Assembly: GCA_012931725.1 (NCBI GenBank)
Contig: CM022947.1
Span: 18,111,554-18,175,553, forward strand
DNA from: Litsea cubeba
Taxonomy: Eukaryota; Streptophyta; Magnoliopsida; Laurales; Lauraceae
Length of the DNA stretch: 64,000 bases
Reading direction: 5' to 3'
The notes below the pieces were generated by a model. The model did not search any database and was not told the DNA's origin. It worked only from the letters and a program-made list of their open reading frames with translations. Positions 45,810-56,299 of this stretch are shown here, in pieces. Position 1 is the stretch's first letter, and the number at the start of each line of letters is the position of its first letter. The position numbers and the translations under genes were made by a program.

Positions 45810-48552
45810 ATCATATACCATTTAATACTCTCGTTACTTTATTTAAATAGTTTAATTTGAAGCTCTTTTATCTAACTATACTAGCGCACTTCTTATCTTA
45901 TTATGGATATGCATTTTCTTCTGTTGAGACCTGATCTAGATACAATATATAGGTTCCAGGCCAAATTCGGATCTAATATATTAAGGAGGATTTGGGCCAA
46001 GATCCGCCATAGTTCTGCTTGGATCTAATCTATTTGCATCCCTAAGCCTAGGGTGTAGGGTTGCATATGAGTATCTGATTATCCAAGTATCAAAGGCCTA
46101 CGGTTCTAAATAAAGTGGGTATGAAACCTATTTTGGATCCAAGAGGAATTTGGATCTAGATCCAAATTCAAGCTGATGGGATCCCAAACATTCAGATGGC
46201 CTTGTCTGTTTCGACCCAAGGATACGAATTCAGGATTTTTACATCGATCCATAGGTTGTGTTCTATTATGGTAAAATTCTAAGCCACTTGTGGGACCTAC
46301 TTGGATGCACGTCGGTACTAGGAATTTGTGTGATGGAAAGCTCTCAATTCAGATATGATTTTGGGTAAAAATTATGATGATTTACCAGTTAATACCTCCA
46401 TTTGTATATTTAAAAAATTATATTTTAAATGCCCTTTTATTTATTTCAAATCTGAAACTGAATCCCATATTTATATCAACTGATGCTAGATTGGAATACG
46501 ATATATGGGTTGCATGTTGGATTCAAATCTAATCAATGAAGACGCATAGATGTCTAGATCCACCATTGTTCTTTATTTTTCATATAGAGGTAAAAATGGA
46601 AATATAAGTACCAAACAATGAGAGTAGAGAGCAAGAGGAAAGGATAGAAAACGTGATATGTCAGGCGTGATATTTCAGGAGAAAGGCAACAACCATTTTG
46701 AGGAGAAAATTGGTTGCCTCTACCAAATAGGGAATTAGGAAGACAAAAATAGAAACATACTGATTCGAGGAGAAAATTGATTTCTCCTTCAAATAGGAGG
46801 AAAATATCAACCTACCAAAGAGTCAAACCATTGTCTCAACTTTTCTATTGGGAGTGCCAAAGGGTAGAAACAACTTTCTCTTGTACATGACAAATCTTTT
46901 CTCACTTTCTCATCCATTTAAAAAATAATTAAAATAAAATAAAATGATATTTGGGTCACTTGAGAAAATGTAAACCTTCCATTGGATTGTTGAGAAACCC
47001 GAAATCTCATATATTATTACTCTTTTAATTCTAAAGTAAAGTAAAAGGTCAAATCAAGGGATAGATGAGAAGAGGATGAAATTCAAAATAAAGATGAGGA
47101 GAGTTTGATATTTAAACTATAGATAAGCATAAGCACAAACACCTATTGAGAAAATGGAAATAATTTTGTGAGTCATAATGCCAGAAATGATTTTCTGCAA
47201 ACCCTTGGAGGCAAAGTCAGCCCAAAACCAGATGATGTTCACATAAGGCACCTCCCAATTCAGTAACCATTTGTGTAGAATCTCTTACACCAAAAGAAAC
47301 CAAACTTTGGGCTGACAAATCTAACGCTATAGCGCTCCACACACACACACACCCCCCCAACAAAAAAAAAACAACAAAAAAAAAAAAAAAAAAATCTAAC
47401 ACAAAAAAAACCCTGAGCACTTGTACTTACACAAGATAATGCAGGCCAATCTTTAATTTTGTTTATGAAGGAGGTTTAGGCGGGTTAGATGGCTCAATCA
47501 GCATCCAACCCATTTACCCATGGGTTAAAAGTCTTGGCCCATAACAAACCCATATACACTGTGGATGAGAAACGAGTCAGGTTAGGCAGGTCAGATCAAG
47601 TTTGCCAGCTTTACACTAAATGGTGATCAGGGGACAGTATTGATTGGCAGGAGAGTCAACATGCCGAACTCTATCCACAAGGCTCACAGTATGGACAGTA
47701 TTGATTGGCATTCTCAGTATCCATTTATATGGCTGATGAGTGTCCACAGTATAGTGGTTTGTAAGACTAGAGCTAGAGTCTACTTCTGACACTTTCTACA
47801 TTGAATCTTTGGATTGCATAGATTTGAGGGTGAGACAAATAAGTTCTGGAATATGTAAATTGGATGGGATTTAGAAACTGATTCCTGGCCCGGGTAAAAT
47901 ACAAATCAATAAAAAAAATAAAAAAAATAAAAAAGATGAGACCTACCAATAATATTTAAAAGAAGAAGGAGAAGAAGAAGAAGAAAAATGAAGTTTCCAT
48001 CAATGCAGAGTACCAAATGTTCAAGAATATGGTGCATACTATGAAAACACAATCTCTGATGCAACATTTTGTTTCATGTTAATGGCATTTATATACTATT
48101 TAGATGGATCTGATGTCATTGAACTGAGGAATGGCACAGAAAATTAGGTGCACCCCAAGTGGTCCAGATCCAAGACCCATCTAAATTAGGTGCTATATCA
48201 TTTCAAATGAGACAGCTGCGAAAAGATCAGCCCAATTACCATTCACAGAGAGAGAAGTCAACTACTTTCCTGTTGTGGGTTGATTTGCTGGATTCACATT
48301 AAACATTACATAATTGTTTGCCGTTTCATACTTTCTTTTCCAGCTGTTAATCTATTGTTTAAATGAGTAGCTGCTTGGTGAAATTTCATTGAGATTACAC
48401 AAATTTATGTTGGAATTAATTTCAACGCCAGTAATTTCCCAGGTTGTCATCAGATAGTCTGGGTCAATCCAGGTTAAAACTGACCATACCGGAACCAACC
48501 TGATTATATTGATTTTATTTCCCGGGTTGTAATTTTTGAGATACTCCATTGC
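45810..48552. other. Intergenic sequence with possible older hAT debris
   Basis: A second TAGGGTTGCATATGAG at about 46056 and a TTTGCATCCCTAA at about 46031 look like termini of further hAT fragments, but no pair could be bounded. A homopolymer-rich patch lies at 47341-47411. No gene found. Confidence 0.35.
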
Positions 48553-48851
48553 CCGTTTGGCCCTTTTAATTAGTTTAGTAAAAGTCAAGTAAAGCCTCCA
48601 TTTTTTTCACAAGGGGTCACATCGAAAGTAAACTTTTTCAAAATCTCCTCATTTTTCCTAAAAAAAAAAGTCAAAAAACAACTTCTTTCTCAACTAAAAG
48701 ATAAAAAAAAACTTCACTTTTCTATACAAAAAGTCAAAAATTACATATTAAACAACTAAAAATAAAATATCAACATAATCCACTAATATTTTATTCTCTA
48801 TTGATTTGACGCTTTACTTTATTTTTATTTTACGGTAAAATTACCAAACGG
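48553..48851. mobile_element. Possible MITE
   Basis: Starts CCGTTTGG and ends CCAAACGG, an 8-bp perfect inverted terminus, around a very AT-rich interior of about 300 bp. No clear target duplication, so the call is weak. Confidence 0.3.
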
Positions 48852-49459
48852 TTTGAAAGATGCCCCGCCCCCATCATTGTTCTAATCTCCAGCTCTCTCA
48901 TCTCACTTCCTTGGCCTTTGGTGGGTTACTTCAATTGTATAGTTGGTCGCTCCCAGAAACAGGATCCATGTGGAAAAAAGGCTTGAAGTAGAACTTGGTT
49001 TGGAGACTTTAATTGCCAGGAAAATCAAAGTCTTCATCTGGAAAGACTTAATGAAAATTTTCCTGCTGGAAAAAAACTTTCACACACTCAATCAACCTTA
49101 AATGACTGCTTGGAAACCATGCAAATGAAATGATGGATCCACATGTTCCTCCACCTCCACTGTGAGAGCATATGACAAAGCCAACACCATGTCCTATTCA
49201 AGTGGGACTGCTTGTCACAAGGCAATCCGGAAGGTTTGCAATCATATATGTCACACTAGAGAGTTTTGGTTAGGTTGGTAATCACCAGCAACTCTGATAT
49301 ATGTCCAAACTACTTTCTTAGGATGTTTTTGCAATGATTCCAACCCTATGATTGAGGTTGTATATAGCATATAGATAAGAGAAAATATCAGTTAGAATAT
49401 CTTCCGTGACTGATAGACTGAATGAGTCAATCTAGCCATCGAGCCTCTTGAGGCCTTAC
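48852..49459. other. Intergenic sequence, nothing recognised
   Basis: No exon or repeat identified. The last five bases, CTTAC, are the target duplication of the following solo LTR. Confidence 0.4.
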
Positions 49460-51138
49460 TTTTAGTTTTATGGTATCAATATCAACATATGATGTAATAA
49501 ATTGATTCATTTATTTATTAATCAATATATTCATACTTTCTATTTCATGAGATGAATGGTGTTTAATTATATACTTGCACATAATCAATACGAATGACAT
49601 AATGGTTCATGAGATGAACCGGAGTCCATAAGTATACTAGATGTAATACATGTATATGGATGAGATCCACATACGGGAGACATGTATAATAAATCTTATA
49701 CTTGAATATCTTCACAACCAGTGATGAGACTGGATATCTCATACTGATAAGGTTGCAGCATTTTGATCACTATGAGATAGTGTGATTTGTTTCGATCATC
49801 AGAATGAAAGGTTTTGGATCATAGTGCTGGTACATTGGATGTATTGAAGAACCATGAGAAGCACCTTATAAACACTGTCTTTATATTAAGGTCTGCTCTC
49901 ATAATTTCCTAGCAGTAAGCTCTCAATCCTGAGACATTAATGAACTCAAGTTTATATCTATTCATTTGCTTTGAGTCACCAATGATTGAGGCCAGCTGTA
50001 AGTCAACACCTCGGTGATTTAGGTACATGGTAGTAGATCTGTGGGAACATTCAATGGTCAAGATGGAATCTATCTCTAATATTTCCTTATGCCAATTAAT
50101 GAATTTATCATTGGTAAGTATACACTCATTCCGATTAAGAGTTAATTGGAAAGATACCATTGATCATTATAATTAATTGGGGCTCAAGGATAATAAGATA
50201 TGGATCTAGTTTGGAAGATAGGTCCAATTGATCCATGGATATTGATGAAGGAGCCTACTTGTGGTAATAGGAAAGTTTATGGTCTTCTATGTAATTTTCT
50301 AAGACTGGAGTTCAATTGCATTTATATAGTGGAGTTATTTACAATTAACTGTGGGCCCGGATTACACATGAGATGTGGGGTCGCGTGTCCCAGTTGGAGT
50401 CAGCTTTCTAAGGAATCCCTAGTGGTCCCCACGCTAGCCCATATTAGAAAGATGCTAATTCTAGTTGAACTCTAAAAGGAAGGTTACTATTTCTATTTCA
50501 AGTGAGACTTCTAATAGTGGTAATAGTAAGTTACTAATTAATTAAAGGAAGTGTGACTTTTACTTTAATTAAGAAAGAAGAGAAGGTTACTAATTATTTT
50601 GAAAGTATGACTTCTATTAATTATTAGTAAGAGGAGGTTTGATTGTGCTATAAAAGGGGATGCATAGGGCTGGATGTCCACTCTTTTATCCCTCTTGGAA
50701 TTCACGCCCAAGCTCTCTCCCTTGTTCAAGTGTTGCACAACTTCTCTCCTTCTAGTTCCTAGATAGTTTCTCTTGAGGATCCCACCCATCTTCTTGAAAA
50801 AGAGATTCTGATTCGGGTCATAGCGTGGAAGGCCATTGGGTTTTGGAGAAACCTATTTGATTCGAGAAGGAGTTCGTTATCAAATAAAGTAGCAAATTCT
50901 TCATTAGAGCACAACCCAGCTCCAAATGTATAATCTATTTCCTTGTATGTCATAGATCTTTGTTGCATGTTTGTTGCTGATTTTCTATCTCCTAAATAGA
51001 TTGTATTACTGATCATGATAGATGAGATTGAGGGTTTGCATCTTGGATAGATTGGTAGCCTTCTGGATAGTTGATTCCTGCATCAAGTGGGTCAAAAGTT
51101 TTGAAACCTATTCCTAGAAGCCCACCTATTTTCCAACA
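49460..51138 (+). mobile_element. Solo LTR (family A, copy 2)
   Basis: Begins TTTTAGTTTTATGG (the expected TG is mutated to TT) and ends CCTATTTTCCAACA. It is flanked by a perfect 5-bp duplication CTTAC (49455-49459 and 51139-51143). Length is 1679 bp. It aligns end to end with the reverse complement of 21685-23503. A TATA-like CTATAAAAGGGG near 50647 gives plus orientation. No internal region adjoins it, hence a solo LTR. Confidence 0.88.
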
Positions 51139-51143
51139 CTTAC

Positions 51144-51664
51144 ATGTGGACCAATTGATGGCCCCATATGCCAAAAGTTCCTTTATAGCCTATGTATAAT
51201 GGGAACTTTGGAAAATGTGAAGGATTGTATCTTCCAATCTGAACCTATGTGCCAAACCAAATTTTTACTCCATTTTGTACAAAGCAGCACTCAATCTGCC
51301 CACATGGATGGAAAAAGTTATAGCTGATATCATTTTGGCCCTGATGATTAGATAGCTTTTAGTACCATTTAACAGGAGAACCGATTACAAACTGCAAATC
51401 ATAAAATGAATCTGCAATGTTTAAATCGATCCTTGTCAGTACATGAGTAAAAACTCACTTCAATCCATTTAACGTAAACTGTGGTCTGACTGATATTTAG
51501 GTCCATCACAGCTCAAAAGAAATGGTTTGATCTAATGTCTCTCATGTCTGCCTTTGACAGATATTGGCCCCACATTTTGAGTTAGTTTTTAGCATCATCC
51601 ATGCACCAGAAATCGCAAATGCATCATCAGTTGTTTATACAGTCTACATATTCTCAGTTTTGAC
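51144..51664. other. Intergenic sequence, nothing recognised
   Basis: Short spacer between the solo LTR and the TRIM element, without ORF or repeat. Confidence 0.4.
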
Positions 51665-52069
51665 TGTTATTGACCTAACCAATACGCCAAAAGCCCCAGG
51701 ACTGGTGGAACGCGTCAAATTAAATCTTATAGCAACTTAGGACCATAACAAACCATCACGCTTTTGCAGCCGATGTCCTCGGCGGCTCTCACTCTGGCGG
51801 CAAGTAGTCACTTTTCCCTCTTGGGACGCTCACACCCTGCTCCAGGTAGCCCTCTCCACAGCGGCTCTCACTCTAGCGGGAGGTAGCCATTTTCTCTATT
51901 TTTTAAGATGGCTCTCACTCTACTCTAGGTAGCCCTTTTTCGTGACTCAAATCCGAAATATGGAGGTTGGCTCTAATACCAAATGTTATAGACCTAGCCA
52001 ATACGCCAAAAGGCACAGGACTGATGGAACGTATCAAGTTAAATCTTATATCAGCTTAGGACCGTAACA
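51665..52069 (-). mobile_element. TRIM (miniature LTR retrotransposon)
   Basis: Two 86-bp direct repeats (51665-51750 and 51984-52069), both starting TGTTAT and ending AACA, bound a 405-bp element. Next to the right LTR, 2 bp away at 51969-51981, is GGCTCTAATACCA. On the minus strand this is TGGTATTAGAGCC, one change from the initiator-Met primer site. The flanking pentamers are TTGAC and CTGAC. The interior has a repeated GGCTCTCACTCT motif and no coding capacity, as in TRIMs. It would need proteins from another element to move. Confidence 0.88.
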
Positions 52070-52745
52070 CTGACCCTCCCCCTTGAGACCGAGAACGCCA
52101 TAAATTTCAAATAGAAGGATAGCACCACATCAGTGAATTCCCTTCGCTTATCTGGCTCCTCATGCAACACTCCAGATACCTATTTCCACAGACAAACCTT
52201 TTGGTTTTCAGGAGATGCTCACCAATACAATGATTTCCTTATGCCATTAGAGGGTATGGTCATCCATGTGCTAACTCTTTTTGACCAAAACTTGTCCAAG
52301 CCAATCCTAGCTCCTTGGTCAAATATGTCGGGCCAGATGGGCTGAGCCATATATGATCAGTAGCTATCTGACTAGAATTAGATAGATTTCTGTTGTGCCG
52401 CAATTATGTCTGTGATTGTAAGTGGCAATGAAAAAGATGGTTTTAAGCAATTATCTGATATTTCACAAGCTAAGGCATCTATCTACCAGTGAAGGCATAC
52501 ATGTAGAGGTTTTGATAACATACAAGCAAGTTATACCCATTACTCCGAAGAAGATAACTAACAAGCAAGAAGTAAGATTGATTGTACAGGCTTTGCTCAT
52601 TGACTATGGTAAAATTCTGATACAGCAATATATTGATGCTCGTGAAAAGAGAATAGAAGGCGTAAAAATTCAATGGCATTCTTCAAACTTCATGTTAAAG
52701 TAAGTGAATCCATACAGAAACAACAAGCTCATTAAGTGCCTGAAT

Positions 52746-52920
52746 TCTCTTTCTGCCAGTTCTGTAAGCTTTAGCTATGACTGAGCAAACAAGAAAATAC
52801 AGAACACGAGAATGCATATTAATTACATACAGTCCTGTTTTCCTCTTTCTACTCGTTCTGCAAGCTTCAGCTATGACTGAGCAACCATGAAAATGCAGAA
52901 CACGAGAATAGATATCAATT
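52746..52920. repeat. Two-copy tandem repeat downstream of the orphan exon
   Basis: Units of about 78 bp at 52746-52823 and 52843-52920 share AGCTATGACTGAGCAA and CAGAACACGAGAAT. On the minus strand this would lie in the 3'UTR of the exon at 52934-53065. Confidence 0.85.
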
Positions 52921-52933
52921 CACCAATCTGGAT

Positions 52934-53065
52934 TTATTCACCAACTTCATGATAATCTGCAGAAAATTGTTTGAATTTTGTGAAGACTGATCTAAGAATG
53001 TTGGTTTGATGTAGATTCCCCACAAGTCTCATCTTTTGAATCTCATCGGGGTTCGGCTTTTCTTG
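52934..53065 (-). CDS. Putative last coding exon of an unidentified host gene
   Basis: On the minus strand, an acceptor ACATGTGCAG precedes an open 43-codon stretch ending in TAA. It starts QEKPNPDEIQKMRLVGNLHQ and continues TNILRSVFTKFKQFSADYHE. The composition (balanced, charged, no low complexity) and in-phase start look like a genuine terminal exon rather than a chance ORF. I do not recognise the family. No upstream exon was found between 53066 and the Copia element or in 62973-64000. Either the intron is long and holds the Copia insertion, or this is an isolated gene fragment. Confidence 0.4.
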   Translation of the reverse strand, partial: QEKPNPDEIQKMRLVGNLHQTNILRSVFTKFKQFSADYHEVGE

Positions 53066-53634
53066 CTGCACATGTAAAACAAGTTAAAGAAAATCGCACA
53101 TTTTGTGTGAAATATCAAAAACAGAAAAATGGAAGAATGCAAAGCAAGGAAATAGTTAAACTGAAATTAGAAACATCGTATCTCCCAACTACCATGTGCT
53201 AACCCGTCAAATAGAAGTTCCTTCTCCAATCTCAGCATCTCAAATATTTAATCAATCACAAGATCCTTTACGAGAATAAAAGAAGGAAAACTAAAGAAGT
53301 GTTTCTTAACGTAAGTTATCTACTAAAACTAATAACAATAATCAATCACAAATTCACAATATCTACATATTCTGACCATGGATATCCCTGCATTGTACTG
53401 AAATGCAGCCTGCAGTTCATTAAGAATTAACAGGACAGACATTTTATTTTATATTACTGATAGCTGAATATAGCTTAGTAAAGTCCTCCAATGGAGTCAA
53501 ACAGAAGACCACATCAGAAAGGACTCCAGTGGCAATGCCTTCTTATGTTACAAGCTGGGTGCCTTCACATGCTTTCTACAATTGTGGCATAGGCATTAAC
53601 CAAGATGGCATCTTGAAGGTTCAAAAAATACCCA
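53066..53634. other. Spacer or intron, nothing recognised
   Basis: No exon found. It ends with ACCCA, the left target duplication of the Copia element. Confidence 0.4.
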
Positions 53635-54525
53635 TGTAAATTTTTGAGAGTTGGCTACTTCATGTGGATGGACAAAACATGGGAATAAATGTAATTTTAC
53701 AATTTGTAGATTGGACCGTAATTTCATGATGGAAGAAATCCGAAGACGAAGAATTTCGAAGACTCATCAATCGGATTCATCAGGCATACTGTGCTATACA
53801 GTCCGATCGATCGGACCCTTTGGCCGATCGATCGGTTCTGAATTGCTCTCAGTTATTTACAGTCCGATCAATCGGACTCATTGGCCGATCGATCGGACCT
53901 GAAATGCTCTCAGTTATTTACAGTCCAATCGATTGGACCTTAAGTCCGATCGATCGGACAGCGGCGAATCTCAGCCTATTTGTATGGATCTCTTTTCGTC
54001 CAATCCCTATCCCATTCGTTTCAAAAAGTCTTTTTAAGGTTTAAGCCTCATAAGAGATTGTCATCTCTCCCATTTCTAAACCCTAGACTATTCCTAGAGA
54101 GATTGGCTCACTTCCAGAGAGCCCTTGTGAAAATCATGTGCTGAAGCCTTCATCCTCTGGAGACTCATCCTCAACATACTTGCAGATTCACCTTATTCAA
54201 GGCGTGGAGATCGAAGTGCTGGAGAAGGTGAACGGCGTGGTCGCCGACTAGATTTACTACAATCTTAGGTTGTGTTCAACTGTAAAAGGGTAGTGAGTAT
54301 CTTGTAACCTTCGTTTTTATTAGTGCTTTGATCATTTTCGGACCAGGGTGAGGTCCCGTGATTTTTTTCCCTATTCAGGGTTTTTCCACGTATAAAATTG
54401 AAGTGTCTATCTGTGTGATTGATTGATTAACTTTTCTTTCCTTCTTCCGCAAATCCATATTGAAATCTGTGTTGGGATTTATTTACCATTAGAGTTGATT
54501 CGTAATCAACCCTCTTGGAATTTCA
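53635..54525 (+). repeat. 5' LTR of the Copia element
   Basis: Length is 891 bp, TGTAAATTTT to GGAATTTCA. It contains six CCGATCGATCGG-type palindromes between 53802 and 53958. It is 40 bp longer than the 3' LTR, mainly from extra palindrome-bearing sequence. Confidence 0.95.
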
Positions 54526-54527
54526 AT

Positions 54528-54539
54528 TGGTATCAGAGC
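54528..54539 (+). other. Primer-binding site
   Basis: TGGTATCAGAGC, complementary to the 3' end of initiator-Met tRNA, 2 bp after the 5' LTR. Confidence 0.95.
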
Positions 54540-54582
54540 TGTTCACGCTAACTTGTTGTGTGAGATCTTCGCAGTTTTTCAG

Positions 54583-56266
54583 ATGGGTTTTAATAGAGAT
54601 GGAACGTCTATTTCCAAACCTCCTCTTTTGGATGGGTCTAATTATCCTTATTGGAAAGTTAGAATGACTGCATTCCTTCAATCCATAGGTGTGGATGTTT
54701 GGAACTGTGGAATTTGGTTACAGTAAGCCTACTGATGACAATAAAACCATTGAAAAACCAATGGCTCAATGGATCAAAGAGGATAAACAAGCCTTTAACT
54801 TTAACAGTAAAGCCTTGAATTCTATATTCAATGGTGTTACTCCTTCTGAATTTCGTCGTATTTCTATTTGCAAACTTGCTAAGGAAGCATGGGATATTTT
54901 AGAAACTGTCCATGAAGGTACCGTTAAAGTTAAGCAGGCAAAACTTTAGAATTTGACTACTGCAATTGAAAATTTGAAAATGGATGACAATGAAGTCTTT
55001 GATGATTTTAATGACAAATTATTTGCTATTGTGAGTTCTAGCTTCTACTTGGGTGAAATCATTCCTGAACACAAAATTGTCAAAAAGATCTTACGATCTT
55101 TACCGGAGAGGTTTGACCCGAAAGTAGTAGCTATTGAAGAATCTAGTAATTTGGACTCGATCAAGGCTGATCAGTTAGTTGGAAATTTGCAAGTCTTTGA
55201 AGCAAATTTAAGGTCAACAAAGAAAGCCACAGGAATGGCTCTAATTTCTTCCAACTCCCGCTTGGAACATGATGACTCAGAATCAGAATCTGAGGACCCA
55301 GATCTTGATGCCTTCTTTGTTAAAAAATTTAAGAAATTTCTGAAAGATGATAAGAAGGGTCTGAAAAAATCTTTTCAAAAGTTTAAAAGACAAAATCCAA
55401 CTTCCTTCAAAACCAATCCTGGTACAAAACCTGAAAAATTAGTTTCCAAAATTCCCTCAAAGGATACTCACTGTTATGAATGTAAAGGTTTTGGTCATTA
55501 TGCATCTCAATGCGTCAATAGAACATTCAAACCTCAAGGTAAAGTTCTCAATGTCACATGGGATGATGATTCAGATCAAGATGGAAATGATATTGAATCT
55601 AAATCTTTCTCTGGTCATGGAAAGTTCATGGCTTTTATGGCACAATCTAACAATTCATTTGTGCAGGATGTTGAGGAAAAATCTGATGATAATGCTTCAG
55701 AGGATCTTAACTCTTTGTCAGATAATGAGCAGGATTTGGTTGAAGCTTATGAAAGTCTTCTCAAACACTCGAGGCGGATGACTCAATTAAATGACATCCT
55801 AAAAGGAAAATGGAAGACAGCTAAAAAAGAAAAGCATGTTCTGAAAAATGAACTTCAAGAAGCCCAAGGTAAAGTGTCTCAACTTGAATCACAGTGTACA
55901 TTGCTATCTAACAGGCTGATTGATGCAGGAAATGAATACAACATACTACATGAGCAATCTGTTAAAGCTGACAAAGAAATACAAGTCCTAAAGAAAGATA
56001 TGGGTTCATGCATAGCTGAAAAAGCTGACATATCCGGAAAACTGAAGATGGCTACCTCTGAATTAGTCTCTACCAAAGCTGATCTAAATCGGATGAACAA
56101 AGGGTCAAAGAAACTTGATGAAATTCTGGGTGCACAAATACATCAAACAACAAGCATGGCCTTGGATTTGACTATGGTGCATCCACTTCGAAAAACCAAG
56201 GTAAGTTTATTCGTGGGAATACATTATTTGCCTTTGAACATGTTGTTTACCATCCTACACACATGA
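54583..56266 (+). pseudogene. Copia gag (capsid/nucleocapsid), broken
   Basis: The ATG at 54583 opens MGFNRDGTSISKPPLLDGSN, with the usual Copia gag motif YPYWKVRM. A frameshift near 54700 and a TAG at 54947 interrupt the UBN2-type capsid region (NSIFNGVTPSEF, AWDILETVHEGT, then LRSLPERFDPKV). The zinc knuckle CYECKGFGHYASQC lies at about 55471-55513. It is followed by an acidic segment and a coiled-coil-like region at about 55740-56110 (heptad-rich, Lys/Glu/Leu). The frame ends at 56266. Gag packages the RNA into virus-like particles in the cytoplasm. Confidence 0.88.
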
Positions 56267-56299
56267 ATTCCACATTAAAAAAGAATATGTCTCATCGCA

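Noticed and set aside
52422..52703. 93-codon plus-strand ORF as a small gene
   Set aside because: No recognisable motif and poor context. It is as likely by chance as coding.
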